NCBI GenBank assembly: GCA_028023455.1 | Contig: JAQFVV010006648.1 | Coordinates: forward strand, 310,001 to 374,000 | Length of the DNA: 64,000 nt | Direction of reading: 5' to 3' | DNA from: Epiperipatus broadwayi | Lineage: Eukaryota; Onychophora; Udeonychophora; Euonychophora; Peripatidae | Shown: positions 1 through 12,022 of the stretch, in pieces | Layout of the letters: each line of letters opens with the position of its first letter | Numbering within the stretch: position 1 is the first letter of the stretch | Made by a program: the position numbers and the translations under genes | The notes under the pieces: model-generated | Databases searched by the model: none | What the model was told of the DNA's origin: nothing | The model's input: the letters and a program-made list of their open reading frames with translations, nothing else

Positions 1-1532
1 CTTAATTTATACAACAATGAAATATTTTCTTATGGAATATATCATTTCAATATGATAACTAAACAGGAAAAACCTGTTTTTGTTTTAATGTAATATAAAA
101 ATATTAATGATAATAATCTTTTTTAATTTAATGCAATATAAAATATTAATATAAATGGTCACAATACTGATGCTCTTTATTATCTCCCCTACTATTCATT
201 TTGTGGAAACACATTTAGTTTATCAGGCAGATTTCTTTATTTTAGAAAAATTAGGAACAGTTGTTATAATGAAATAAATATGATTATAAGCATAACTTAT
301 AAAAAATATAGTATTTATATAAAAATCAGAAAATGACCAGATTGCAAAAAATATATAAATAAAATTGTACTTATGTTTAAACTATAAATACAGTCCACAC
401 AAAACAGATTATTATTATACAGTGTTATAATTTTTTTATACAATTTTAGATAAAAAAAAAGGAAAGGATTATATACTCACAGCTGGTAGATAATCTTACC
501 CTTGGAATCTTTATAAAATTTAGGCATCCCAAGCCATATACCAATATATTAATGTTTAATTGCAGTTAAAATAAATTCATGTCCATTCAATTCTGTGCGA
601 TATCGAAAAAATGGGGGGGAAATTTTTTAAAATCTCTTTTCTGAAAATTATTCATAAAAAATACAAATTTTATCATAGAGAAAAAATAATTACACTATTA
701 TAAACATAATGAAATTATGAAAATAATGACATCCCATGCATGCATAGTCCATACCAATTGCATGCTAACTTGAATTTAAATTTTACAGTTGGCCAAAATT
801 TCTTAAAAAGTCATTTTTAGTCATCTGTTCAGTTTGCACAAATTTTAAATACATAGTTCATTTACAACTGTCTTTCTATGCCAAATTTGCTATGTTTTTA
901 CCTTTGCTTATAAAATTATAATAAATCTTACACAAGTAAATCAAGAATTCCATACAGGATACAGTCACCTAATATTGGGAAGAGTAATTTAATAATGATT
1001 TATTACAAACAGTTATAGTATTTAAAATCTTGCACAGAATATGGTTTTTGCTTCACTACTTTTTTGTAAAGTTGTTAACTATAACATTGAACAAGAAATT
1101 TTATTTCTAATGAAATTACCTAGAATATTTGGGGCCCTTTAGGCTTATCAAAATCATATAATAAGTTTGAAAATGACTTGTTGAGGCCCCATTTAGCTTA
1201 CCAAATTACAAGGACCAATTCTTGGGAAGCAACATCCATGACATTTTCATGTCTTCTTCACACCTAGAAGTCTTTGCTGAAAGAAAAGAGAGCACTTCTT
1301 TTCTCTATTGTTTATATATCAGCTTTATCTCTGATGTTTTTTCTGGAATTACATTAATTAAAATATGTTAATTAAAATTTTCAAAATAATTTTTGTTCAT
1401 TTTAAATCAAATTAATTATTTCAATATTTCCCACATAGCTTATTTTTGTTTCTTATTAACAAAGTTAGTTTCTTTAATAATTATACTCGGTAATAAAATA
1501 TTCATGCTATTTTATTATTTAATTATTATTAT
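1..1532. other. Non-coding AT-rich stretch
   Basis: No reading frame with a recognisable domain on either strand. The stretch is AT-rich with short poly-A/T runs. Positions about 1130-1200 hold a short inverted pair around 'ggggccctttaggctta' and 'gaggccccatttagctta', which looks like direct or inverted repeat debris. Nothing else is supported. Confidence 0.6.
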
Positions 1533-2325
1533 TTTAGAAGGGATTTGAACACAGCCTTTCAAGCTTTCTAAAGCTATCCATTCTATCCTATACAACCAAC
1601 ACACATGACCACATACATGTGAAAAAGATAAATGATCTCCAATATACATATTTTGTGCTGAACTATCCAGATTATCATTTTCCTCACATATATAATCAGT
1701 GCTCAGTTTATATTAAGATACCAAATCTTCATACTTTAATGGACAGTCTTTGATCTTCTCAACTCTTCAGCCATCCATATCATTGAAAATCTGATGATGG
1801 AATACTCAAATCTCTTGTTGATGTCAATATTAATATCATACCCAAGTTGACTTTAAATCACTCTGATCCTATGTCCATTTAAATTCACTGAAGAGGGCTA
1901 GGCAGAATACAGGCTGAATATATAATATGTCAGGGGTCAGCATGACTTAAAGTCAACATGAGTATGACAACAATATTGACATCAACAAAGGCTTTGAGCA
2001 TTTCCATTATCAAAATTTTCAATGATATGTATGACTGAAGAGTTGAAAGGTGAAGAAGATTGAAGCATATCCATTAAAGTATGAAGATTTGCTATCTTAA
2101 TATAAACTGAACACTGATTATATATATGTAAGGGAGATGATAATATGGATCAACTGATGAGTACTGTTTCAGCATGAAATATGTATGTTGGAGAATATTA
2201 ATCGTTTTCACATGTATGTGGTTATGTGAATCGATTGTATAGGATAGAGTGGATAGCTGTAGGGATCTTGAAAGCCTGAGTTCAAATTCTTTCTAAATTA
2301 CAGCAAGTTTAGTATAGACAATATA
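1533..2325. repeat. Foldback repeat, family K, copy 1
   Basis: An inverted repeat of about 0.8 kb. The left end (about 1533-1860) reads as the reverse complement of the right end (about 1930-2325), with a short unpaired middle. Both outer ends carry the same block, 'gggatttgaac' on the left and 'gttcaaattc' on the right. Further in, each arm has a block related to a hammerhead ribozyme, complete in the right arm and partly deleted in the left. The same sequence recurs at 4128-4895 as a foldback and at 14165-14360 as a single arm. The outer block of the right arm (about 2236-2300) resembles a tRNA promoter: an A-box-like stretch near 'ggatagagtggatagct', then a B-box-like 'gagttcaaattc'. No protein is encoded. 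It is probably a non-autonomous element that became an inverted dimer. Confidence 0.75.
2137..2199 (+). ncRNA. Candidate type I hammerhead ribozyme (family K)
   Basis: The conserved strand CTGATGA is intact at 2154-2160. Stem II with its loop is 2161-2175 and GAAA is 2176-2179. A tiny AT stem III follows, with a predicted NUH cleavage triplet near 2184-2187. The stem I partner strands flank the core. In this copy stem II reads GTACT/AGCAT with loop GTTTC; other K copies support an original GTGCT/AGCAC, so one pair has mutated. Activity of this exact copy is doubtful, but the architecture is that of a hammerhead. This is by-eye folding only. Confidence 0.55.
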
Positions 2326-4127
2326 CTTGTATTTAAATATTATATAATTATTATTAATCACCATTCTTATATTCATTTCATTCTCAAATTATTAATATTA
2401 ATATTTTTTGGGGGAGTAAAGAAAAACTTGCAGCCCCGATAATTTCAGACCCCCAAATCATTTTTCTTTCCAAGCTTTAGTCTTTTATTACCTTTAACTC
2501 ATTTCCAATTGTATGAAGCAATCAGTACACAAAATTCATTAAATCAGCTAATTACCCAAATTTTTATATACTGTTCGAATTGTTTAACATTATGCATAAA
2601 TACATGCTGCTCTAACATTTGCTAATTAATTATGATTATTTCCCCAATTAAAACGATCAATTATTATGGATTTCGTATTTAATTATTGCAAAATATCATC
2701 TTGGTTTTGTAAGCGAATTTTTTTTACATTTCATAATAAATTTGCTTAAATAAACAAATATAATTTATATTTTCAAGCCATGTTTTTTTATATTCTAATT
2801 GTTATCTTCATAGCTGACAGCGGTGTAAAAGAATTTGTCCTTTGTACCCATTATTTCATAGAATGTAGTGGAAATATACGTTCCACTGACTTTTGCTTTT
2901 GATTTTAGATTAACTTTGACGTCAAAAAAACCCTCTTAACTCATCAAAACTCTTCATCTGTAAATCATAATAAAGATTTTTTAAATCTAAAAAAAAAAAA
3001 TTCCTATAATTAATATTATTTTTATATTTGTTTTGTTGTATTTTATATATATTTGTTTTTTAAGCAAAAAACGTCTAAGTGATAAATGTATTTTTCCTGT
3101 TTTATTTTTTTGTCAAGTAAAGTGATAAATCAATTTTAAATCCCCACCTCCATTTGGAGTGGACCACAAACCATGTCATTTATCATTTAAAAGCCACGGA
3201 CTTGAAGCCTGTTAACCAATTGATTATGCAGGTTAAATGTAAAAAAAAAATTAACAGCATTCTGATAGTTGCCCAACCCACTTATCCTTGCAACTATTGT
3301 AATCCATCATAATTCCACCCCCCACCCCCTCATACACTTTCCCTTGCCTTTTTTTTTTTTTTTTTTTAATTCCGTAGTGTCTTAAGTGAGTCACTCTAGC
3401 CAAGCTGCTCGCCAAACATTGATAATTAATAGTAAGACGTCATATGAAATTATACATATATATATGAGGGTGTATGTTTATAGAAACAGATCAATTCTGG
3501 TCTTATTCTATATGAAGTCCCTAATGTTTATAACGTTCCTTCTGTCATTTTATTATGCCTACTATTGTAAGTTACTCAAAATTTTGTGGGAAAAAATGTA
3601 CTTTTTTTTCCCAAGTAATAAATATTCATGTTTAGTAAATATATAGAATAGTCAGAGTTAAGAAATGGTCTTCTAACTCTTAATCATTTTTTGATAAGGA
3701 TTAATGGAAGAAAATATTCAAGTATCAGTAATAGTGATCATGTATTTTCAGATTGCTTAATCACCACAATTATTACTCATAAATTCATCTCCAGTATAAA
3801 GTTTTGATATGCTGTATTGCATTAACAAACATAATAATTTTGATAATGACCAATAGCAATATTATTTGTTGTCTATCAAAATAATAATAATTTGAATTGC
3901 ATTATTGTGAAAGAATAAGAATATACAGTGAAGCTGTGACCTACACTATATTTTGTTTCAAGCCTCCCTCACATTTAGCATATATAATAGCTCACATTTT
4001 GTTAACAAGTTTTGATTATAGTACAATAAATATTGTTTATCGTACTGTAAGTGTACATTACAATACTTTCCAACACACATTGTTTATATATAATATTTAA
4101 ATACATATATATTATCTATACTAAACT
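2326..4127. other. Non-coding stretch, no gene seen
   Basis: No domain-bearing frame. A few less AT-rich islands occur at about 2815-2960 and 3140-3330, the latter with a C-rich/poly-T patch. Neither has an open frame with flanking splice signals I would defend. The 86-codon frame at 3386-3646 is low complexity and resembles nothing I recognise. Confidence 0.6.
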
Positions 4128-4233
4128 TAATGTAATTATAAGGGACTTGAACTCAGACGTTCAAACACCCAACAGCTATCCAATCCATTTTATACAATCA
4201 ATACCCATTACAACATACATGTGAAAAAGATAA

Positions 4234-4292
4234 ATGATTTCCAATATAAATATTTTGTGTTGAATCAGCACTCATCAGTTGGTCCAGATCAT
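4234..4292 (-). ncRNA. Candidate type I hammerhead ribozyme (family K)
   Basis: Minus-strand core: CTGATGA (complement of 4272-4278), stem II GTGCTGATTCAACAC (4257-4271), then AAAA where a hammerhead needs GAAA (4253-4256). A short AT stem III ends before TTGG (4241-4244). Stem I is CCAA pairing with TTGG, a GGA bulge, then ATGATCT facing AAATCAT. The G12 to A change is what loss of a CpG at C11.1-G12 would give. The copy is probably inactive but preserves the fold. Confidence 0.55.
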
Positions 4293-4730
4293 CATCTTCA
4301 CACACATATAATCCGTGATCAGTTTATATTAAGATAGTAAATCTTCAAACTTTAATGGACAAGCTTCAATACTCTCCAACTCTTCAGCCTTCCATATCAT
4401 TGAAAATCTAAGGATGAAATGCTCAGAGACCTTGATGATGCCAATGTTATTGTCATACCCATCTTGACCTATTGTCATATCCATGTTGTCCTTAAGTCAA
4501 ATGAACATATTAAGGTCCTATGTGTGAAGGGTCAGATTGACTTAAGGTCAACATAAGTATGACAGTAATATTGACATCATCAGGGGCTCTGAGCATTTCA
4601 TTCTCAGATTTTTGATGATATAGAAGGCTGAATTGTTGGAGAGTGGAGAGGATTGAAGCTTGTCCATTAAAGTTTGAAGATTTGTTATCTTAATATAAAC
4701 TGAATAGTGATTGTATATATGTGTGGAAGA

Positions 4731-4790
4731 TGGTGATCTGGACCAACTGATAAATGCTGGTTTAGCACAAAATATATATATATTAGAGAC
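4731..4790 (+). ncRNA. Degenerate hammerhead (family K)
   Basis: Right-arm copy. CTGATAA (4747-4753) replaces CTGATGA. Stem II ATGCT/AGCAC with loop GGTTT spans 4754-4768. AAAA (4769-4772) replaces GAAA, again explicable by CpG loss. Stem I strand GATCTGGACCAA precedes the core. Two core positions are changed, so it should be inactive. Confidence 0.5.
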
Positions 4791-4895
4791 CGTTTATCTT
4801 TTTCACATGTATGTCATTTTGTGCATTAGTTGTATAAGATAGATTATATAGCTGTGGGGCATTTGAAAATCTGCATTTCAAGTTTCTTATATATA

Positions 4896-6119
4896 TAACA
4901 GATGCTTTATATATATATATAGTATGCATATATAAATTGAGATTATAATATGAACAAAATTTTAAAAAAAATAATAATGCTTTAATGATAAATTGAGAAA
5001 GCATATTTATATACATACTGAGTGTGTGTTTAATCATTTACAATTCTGTTTCATCCTATTAAATATTTGTTCTGGACATTTTTATCTTCAATATTTTTTT
5101 AAAATTATAATGAAAATGTAGGGCTGCTTTGTTATCGGCAGATGCAGCTTCACAATATTTTGAAGTCTGTAATAATTTCAGAATCTATACAAGCATCTCT
5201 TATTTGTAATGAATAGCTTGGAGATCTGTGTAGATTTTTGATTAAATTACTTTATAGAGACTTAAGGCTTTCTGATGCAATACAAGACCATCAAATGGAA
5301 CAGTCTTACAATTCATATTATTTAACTATAGATTTAAAGCTTTATTTTCATTTTAACCAAAAAATTATTTCTTACTTAGGGCATGGATTTGCTTCTTTTT
5401 ATAATTTCTCTGATCAATGAGTCTTTTTTTTTAAATATACAGCCAATTTCAGAATATGACTTCTTATTTTTCCTTATTAAATCAATATATTTTCTCAATT
5501 AATAAAAGTACTTTATAACCTTTTTTTTTTGGATTTGTAGATCATTATACTACAATAAGTTTTACTAAAAATATGCTAATATACTATATATAAAACTTTT
5601 TGAAAAAAACAACAACTGAAAAGAATTTTTTTCATACATGTGTTTATAACTATGCTAATGAGTTTACTTTATGTAAAAAATGTAATTAAAAATTCCTATT
5701 TGAGATTTGAGAATGTTATATTTAGCACTAAAAACAAATGGTTACTGCCATACTTATATTCATAAAATTTAATAAGTTTATGAATGTCAGTGTGTTTTTT
5801 TTTTGTTTGTTTATGTTTTTTTATTTTTACATATTTTTTTTTAGTTAGATACAGCATAGTTTGTGGCTTCATTGTACACACTCTTGTTGAATATAAGTCC
5901 AATGAAATTTATTAAACATGCCACAAAATATTAAAAATAGAATATTTTGCTTTGAAAGAATGATGATTAACTAAAACATTTGTTGTTGTATAAAATATCC
6001 TGAGAGTTTTGACTTGGTGTCAGATTGATGGACTTGAGAATTAAGATTCCTGGGATACCATTCAATCTCTTATTTCTGGGATATAAACAATACATGATTG
6101 TCCAAGCAACTAACTAACC
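4896..6119. other. Non-coding stretch, no gene seen
   Basis: AT-rich sequence with poly-T runs. Short frames at 5238-5420 (+) and 5696-5902 (-) are low complexity, without a domain or splice context. No repeat family recognised. Confidence 0.6.
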
Positions 6120-6540
6120 TGTTTTTCTGAAGGTTTGTAATGATAGTGTTCTAGCTGTATTTTTATATTGAACTATTTCCATCATCTAATATGTGTGTTG
6201 AATGTCTTTAGAAAAGTTTAATTTTAGTTAAATATTCCAAATGCATTCAACTGTTAGTAATATCACAACAAACAGGTTAGTATATGCACCAACTGTTAGT
6301 AATATCACAGCAAACAAATGTTAATAATATCACAGCAACAGGTTAGTATATGCACTAACTGTTAGTAATATCACAGCAAACAGGTTAGAATATGCACAAC
6401 TTTTCGAGAGGTATTTTTCTCCCCTCTTCTTCAGGTGTTTAACTAAAATTAAACTTTTCTAAAGGCATTCAACACACATATTAGATGATGGAAATAGTCC
6501 AATATAAAAATACAACTAACCTGTTTGTTTGTAAACTTAT
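6120..6540. repeat. Foldback repeat, family H, copy 1, with internal tandem units
   Basis: The block around 'tttccatcatctaatatg' at about 6178-6196 returns as its reverse complement at about 6478-6500, giving mirrored arms of roughly 100 bp. Between them 'aactgttagtaatatcac' repeats several times (about 6250-6380). Near 6398-6440 the minus strand reads CTGAAGAAG, a GAGGGG/CCTCTC stem, then GAAAAG, a hammerhead-like arrangement. Related copies lie at 8378-8650 and 57696-57812. Confidence 0.65.
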
Positions 6541-7053
6541 TTTTTACTATATATAGAATAGGAATTTACAAGAAAGGCATCCAAAGACTTACAGATTAAT
6601 CAAGTGAATGTGAAACATCACATGTATTTAAATTAAGACTGAAAATGAAATATGTGAATGAAGAAATGGGAAAATATATATGGTGTAATAAAAAGTCTTC
6701 ATTATGGACAGATAACAAAATTTTTTAAGCTGGAATTTAAATGGCACATTCTGCATACAATTCGAGATTACGTTCTTTATGTTCTCCTAACTTTCCCTTC
6801 CTTAAAATCATCAAACAACTTCTCTCTTTTACTATCATTTTCTGAATTATTTTTTACATATCTTTTAGAATTTCTCTTCATTTTAATATTTGCCCAATAT
6901 AAATCATCTTTTATTTTTGTTTTTCAGCAAGTTATTTTTTTCTTTGGCTGCTGAATGTTTTCTAACTGAAAGAAGATTCTTAGATTTCTTTTTTAAGACC
7001 TCAAAGGAACTGCATAGGGCAAATTTATAGTATCCACTCTATATTTTCTTATC
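6541..7053. other. Non-coding stretch, no gene seen
   Basis: A 98-codon frame at 6658-6954 is hydrophobic and low complexity, without a recognisable domain. I regard it as chance in AT-rich DNA. Confidence 0.5.
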
Positions 7054-7335
7054 CCACTAAACATCACATGATCACCATCTCTTTTATTAGCACATAATTA
7101 TTATTAAACAAGGCAAAACTCTCCATGCAGTAGTGCGATCCTGTGCCAACCAGAGTAATCAATGGATGCCAGAAGGCTTGTGCATATGATAAAGGCCACA
7201 AGCCAGAAACTAGTCTGGGGATATTGAATGAGTAGGCACTAGATAGAGATTTTATGCACAACCCTTCTGGCATCCATTGATTACTCTGTTTGGCACAGGG
7301 TAGCACTATTGTATAGAGAGTTTTGCCTTGTTATC
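7054..7335. repeat. Foldback repeat, family G, copy 1 (short)
   Basis: Inverted repeat. 'caaaactctccatgcagta' at about 7112 mirrors 'tatagagagttttgc' at about 7313, and 'caatggatgccagaagg' at 7161 mirrors 'ccttctggcatccattg' at 7264. The 8-base sequence ttcttatc flanks it at 7046-7053 and 7336-7343, a candidate target-site duplication. The centre keeps the 3' half of the G hammerhead-like core (gccagaaactagtctggg at about 7202-7219); its 5' half is altered to TGATAAAGG. The 80-codon minus-strand frame here is a shadow of the palindrome. Confidence 0.7.
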
Positions 7336-7343
7336 TTCTTATC

Positions 7344-8377
7344 ATTGTAGTTTTTAATGCTGTATGGTTACCCATATAATAAACAAACATGGATCAGCTG
7401 TTCATAAACATGCATCAGCTAATGGGGTGAGTTTACTGGCTTTTTACTTCTCAGTTTAAAATCAAAAACCAATACTCTTTTTTTCCTTCAGTTTCTTAAT
7501 AGTTTTTAATTGAAATAACAGCTGAATTTTATTGATTGGAAAGATGAATGTTTATGTGGGTAATTTTTTTTAAAAAAGATATTTCTAATATTGATAAACA
7601 AAACCAAATTATGGATTTTATTTGTGGGAGAGTGAAAATTCATCACCCAAAGCAGTGCCTGGCCACTAAAGTCTGAGTATACTAAAAATTTATTGATTGC
7701 TTACCTAGGCAGCCATTTGATAATGACTTTTTTTAGGTACTTGTAATTGCAGATCACTGCACAAATTGGAAGAACTGTCTAAAATTAAATGGGTTATTGT
7801 TAAACTTTGTGAAATTTTAGGAAAATGAAAAAAAAACAATGGATTTAAAAAGTGGTCATATACTACAAAGACATTAAATATTGAAACTCCGAGAGGGATT
7901 CATCATAAATAAGTTGAAAATCAACATTGTAGAGATTGATAGTATATCAGAGAAGCAAAATTAGTTATTTAAGTTTATGGAAAATACTAAATGCAGATAA
8001 TTCAGATTTATGCCTAACAAGCTTTCATTGTCATGAAGAATTGAGGATTTTAAAATGGATATACAAAATTCTTTTCATCAGACCAAATATTTTAAATTTG
8101 TTATAATAATTTTTAATGCTACATCTGGTAAATGATTGAAAGATGAAAGTGTTAAGGGTAAATTTGGTTATGGCAACTTTTTTATTGAGATTCTTGCTAT
8201 TGTTTGGCAAGTTCCTCTTCTTAAGTATTTAATTTTTTTATGGAAATAATAATAATATTGGTTAGGTTTTATAATTAATATAAAAATAAAGATATGATTT
8301 TTTTTACTTTACATTGGTTTTATTGTATATTTACTAATGATTTTAAGATATTAATAGATTTTTAGATGTGATATATT
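7344..8377. other. Non-coding stretch, no gene seen
   Basis: No domain-bearing frame and no repeat recognised. Composition is AT-rich. Confidence 0.6.
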
Positions 8378-8650
8378 GGATTATTTCCATCATCTATGTG
8401 TAAATGTTGAATGTATAGAAAAATTTAAACTTTATTTAAACTTTCCATATACAACAACTTGTTAGTAATAACTCACAAATAAACAACAGATTAATAATTA
8501 CACAACGTTTCAAGTAGTATTATTCGCCACTCTTCTTCAGATGTTGCTGGTCTAACCTGAAGAAAAGTGGAGAATAATACTACTTGTGTAATTAGATGAT
8601 GGAATAGTCCAACATATCACATCTAATAATAGACCATCATCACAAACCTT
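8378..8650. repeat. Foldback repeat, family H, copy 2
   Basis: Shares the 'tttccatcatct' end block with the copy at 6.1 kb. The inner part is palindromic: 'agtagtattattcgccact' (8512-8530) mirrors 'agtggagaataatactact' (about 8566-8584). The minus strand of the left arm reads CTGAAGA, a stem II region, then GAAACGTTG. ACAC before the core can pair with GTGT after it. This is hammerhead-like, with a stem III (ACGT) that could only form between two molecules. Confidence 0.6.
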
Positions 8651-9577
8651 CAGACAAATATTAATAGATTTTTGTTTTTTACTCTTACAATATGGATTTT
8701 GTTTCTATTTATAACGCATGAGATGTTTTTGGATGTTTGTCAATATTTAAAGAAGCATTCCACACCACCTAATTATTTTCACTAAAAAGAAGAGATCACT
8801 GATATTGTGATTATTATTTTTGTGAAATTGATTTGGATATATTCAGCCTCATCACATGACTAAGAAGGACCTTGTGCGAGGTAAATTTTAGCGCCCCCCC
8901 CCCATTCCATGAAATAAAATTTGTAAACTAAAAGACATTTTTTCCAGCACTTTCACAATAAAAACTTGAAAATATAGCTTTAAATCATGTATTTGATTAA
9001 TACCTTACTGCGTTGTTCATTTATTTTTATAAAATAAACGCAGAGAATAAAACATATTAATTAGATTTGCCATGTCATCTTAATTAAAAATCTTTACAGT
9101 GAAGTCGTTTTAATAAATTAGTTTACATGTAAAATTAAAATAATTGTAATGAAAATATTACACTGCTCCCCTCCTCTCCTTGGGCCAGCTCTGATATTAT
9201 ATAAGTAATTATATATGTTACCTATCTGATTATTAAAAATATTATGTACATCCAGAATATGATTCTTTGGAAGCTCCATCCTTCATAGCAAAAAGCAAAA
9301 AGAGTTTGGCACCTGGCTTATCTCCATTATTTTTTTTAATCAATATTTAGATCAACTTTGACCATCAGGTAATTTATTAAAAGTAGTTGTTTGAAAATCC
9401 ATTGAAAATCTCTCATCCATAAACTTATTCATGTTTCCTATTAACAAAATTACATTTTTTCAATAGTAATATATTTACACTAACACTACTATTTAATTTT
9501 TTATCTGGTGTTATTCCACTATCAAAAACTATAATTTATTATACATATAGTCGGATATTTTAAATTTTCTTACTTAC
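8651..9577. other. Non-coding stretch, no gene seen
   Basis: Contains a C-rich run at about 8893-8902 and an island at about 9165-9195, but no supported gene, splice pair or repeat. Confidence 0.55.
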
Positions 9578-10318
9578 ATTATTTGGTAATAGTATGAAAA
9601 CTGAACCCTGCCATCTAATGGTGCTGTTTTTCACAAAACGCACATCAATATATCATTTTAGCGGCCTTAACTTATGGCTGACAGTACAAGAGGTGTTTTT
9701 TTTAGCTGTAACAGGCTGTCTGAGGGTGATGTATTTTACGATTATGTAATGAAATACTATGCCCATTGCATTGCGACAGTATTCGTCAAGTGAGCACTCT
9801 TGAACTCTCACTATGGTCGGATTTGACGGTGGCCATATTTGAAAGAGACAAAACTCTGCAAAAATTCATTGTCAGAAATTTTTTAGAAAGTGAATCCATG
9901 TGAGAACTGTCAAATATCATCTGCAAGTTGTCCGAATTGGTCAAAGCTGAGTGAATTGCCAGCCAGACACACAAGTGGATGTACAATATTGTGTTTTCCC
10001 AGCAAGAGAAACTCCTGCAAGTGTATCTATGTAAGTCTACATAAGGGAAGTTGGTTCGAAGGCTTCAAAATCATGTTATTTACAGCTTTGAGACTTCCCT
10101 GTTATTTTATTTGTGTGTTATTTTTGGCTGCTGTTTTTTCTTCCCCCAAAAATGGTGTTTTTTGTTGTTTTTTTACTTGTTTTGGTTCACAACTTGTCCA
10201 AAGTTTTGTTTCTTTTTGATTCAATATATTATTTTATGGGGAAACTTGTTGTTGTTTTTGTTGTTCACATAATTATAAAGTAGGTAGGTAATATTGATAA
10301 GTTTCATTAACAGTTAAA

Positions 10319-10395
10319 TTATAAATTTATTTAAACGCACATTGATTACGTAAGTAATATTTACTAAGGCTGTAAACCTTAAGAATATACATGTG
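10319..10395. repeat. Family J fragment with 13-bp flanking repeat
   Basis: A half-copy of foldback family J (compare 60823-61030): the block 'gcacattgattacgtaagt' and 'aatatttactaaggc' is shared. The 13-base sequence attaacagttaaa is exact on both sides (10306-10318; 10396-10408), so it looks like a separate insertion inside the TIR element. Confidence 0.65.
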
Positions 10396-10439
10396 ATTAA
10401 CAGTTAAAGTAGGTAATATTTTATTATACCCAAAAAAGA

Positions 10440-11400
10440 AATGTTTAAGAGTTTATTCAAAAGGCCCCACCAAAAAAAATAATAATAAAGAACTGTGCAA
10501 TAACATAATAAAATGTTCAAAAAGAAAATCCAAAAAGAAGTCGATATTTAAAAATCAAAACAAACCTTCCCCGCCACCCCACCTCCCCCGGCTTAAAAAA
10601 AAGTGTTCTTTAAAAACGAATTGTTTATGTCCTTTTTTAAAATTAAAGGCCCAAAAAATTAAGGAAGAACTTTTCGCTATCATATAAAGCTTTCTGTAGC
10701 ATAAAGATTTGAAACAAATAAAAAAAAAAAAGCCTAGTAATAAATTAACCAAAAAAAAAAGAAGATGACAATTCAAAATCAAAACAACCCCTCTCCTCTC
10801 CACCCTCTAAAAAACCAAGTGTTGGTTTATTCAAAAGTACCGAATTGTTGAAATCTTTCAGCAAATCAAAACATCAAACAAAAAAAAAAAAAAGATAAGT
10901 TAAAAGCAAACAACCATCTAAAAACAAAGTGTTTGTTACCGTATTTTTGTGTAAACAAACCAATAGAACATTAATCGATAATTTAAAAGTAAACCAACAC
11001 TCCTACACCATCTAAAAACAAAGTGTTTGTTTCTTTAAAAAAACGAACCAAAAAAAAACCGTGTGAAAAAAAAATTTGGTTTACCATAAGTAATATTATG
11101 CAAAGAAACCTACGGACAGTCAGTCATTAATTTAAAAACAAACCAACACCCCTAGACCATCTAAAAACAAAGTATTTGTTTATTAAAAACCAAAAAAAAA
11201 AACCCGGGTGGAATAAAAAAAAAACTTTGGTGGTTTACCGTTGCCAACGAAAAAAAATTAAAAACCGGTTGAAAAAAAAAAAACTTTTACCATAATATTA
11301 TGTAATAAAAAAAAACTTTGGTTATTTACTGTCGCCAACGAAAAAATAATAAAAACCGATTAAAAAAAAATTTTTTTTACCGTAATATTATGTAAACAAA
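10440..11400. repeat. Degenerate tandem units inside the TIR element
   Basis: The block 'catctaaaaacaaagt' recurs at about 10914, 11009 and 11158. A second block, 'gccaacgaaaaaa' with 'aaaaccg', recurs at about 11241 and 11332, and 'taatattatg' recurs near 11088, 11285 and 11382. Poly-A-rich spacers separate them. These are diverged head-to-tail repeats, not a coding sequence. Confidence 0.6.
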
Positions 11401-11495
11401 CAGACGGCCTGTGAATCGGTATATTGATGTGAATTGGGTGAAAAAGAGTGCCATCAGATGGTAGGGTTCAGTATTCATACTATTACCCATTATTT

Positions 11496-12022
11496 ATATT
11501 TTATTATAACCACAAAACTAGATCAATTTTAAATAATGAAGCTGATATAACTCTTACATTTCATTAACACCTTGTTAAAAAGAAAGTTCTTTGTTTTCCA
11601 AGTCCATTTGTTATTTTCAAATCAGAATCTCCCTGACACAAAACTTGTTTACATTCTCCACTAAAAAGGGAATAAACCTCTGGTTTATAAATATCTAAAT
11701 AGACTATTTATTACAGTAAAAATACTTTCTTTTGTTTTCATTCAATAATAAAAATTTCCCATGAAATTTGTTAAGAATTAAATAATTTATTATGCAATAA
11801 TATCTTTTTAAAACTTGTGGGTTTTTTTTTACTCATTCAGTTTTTCTTAGATTTGAACTGTAGTGTGGATTATGGATCAATTGTGAATTTTTAGCTGAAG
11901 AATGCATCCAAGAAAAAGCTGTTTAGTGAAACATATAAAAAGATAATACACCATTTAAAAAAACAGATATTATTATTAAAAATAGGGAAAGCTATTTAGT
12001 AAAATGTGTAAAAAAAATACAG
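11496..12022. other. Non-coding stretch, no gene seen
   Basis: Only simple AT-rich sequence and short poly-A/T runs. Confidence 0.55.

Larger units (their letters stand above)
4128..4895. repeat. Foldback repeat, family K, copy 2
   Basis: Second inverted-repeat copy of family K. The left arm (about 4128-4490) pairs with the right arm (about 4530-4895), with the mirrored block 'gttaatttat'-like AT ends and matching interior. The arms share the hammerhead block (4234-4292 on the minus strand, 4731-4790 on the plus strand) and the outer tRNA-promoter-like block. Arms differ from each other by scattered substitutions, so this is an old insertion. An (AT)n tract adjoins the right end. Confidence 0.75.
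9585..11488. mobile_element. TIR-bounded element of about 1.9 kb, non-autonomous DNA transposon candidate
   Basis: The first about 83 bases (9585-9667, starting ggtaatagtatga) are the imperfect inverted repeat of the last about 85 (11404-11488, ending tcatactattaccc). The 7-base sequence ATTATTT lies directly outside both ends (9578-9584; 11489-11495), a candidate target-site duplication. Inside, 9668-10050 is less AT-rich and 10440-11400 is a set of degenerate repeat units. Small frames at 9786-9986 (-) and 9890-10219 (+) overlap and show no transposase motif. TIR length and a 7-bp duplication do not assign a superfamily safely. A 77-bp family J fragment is nested at 10319-10395. Confidence 0.7.

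Noticed and set aside
6240-6390. CRISPR-like array of 'aactgttagtaatatcac' repeats
   Set aside because: Units overlap with short irregular spacers that also resemble each other; this is a tandem repeat inside foldback H in a eukaryotic genome.
7064-7306. 80-codon frame with a seemingly varied composition
   Set aside because: Lies entirely in a family G palindrome; the same words recur in non-coding copies at 26, 34 and 39 kb.
9786-10272. Overlapping frames on both strands within the TIR element as a transposase
   Set aside because: No catalytic motif, short, and low complexity in the second half.
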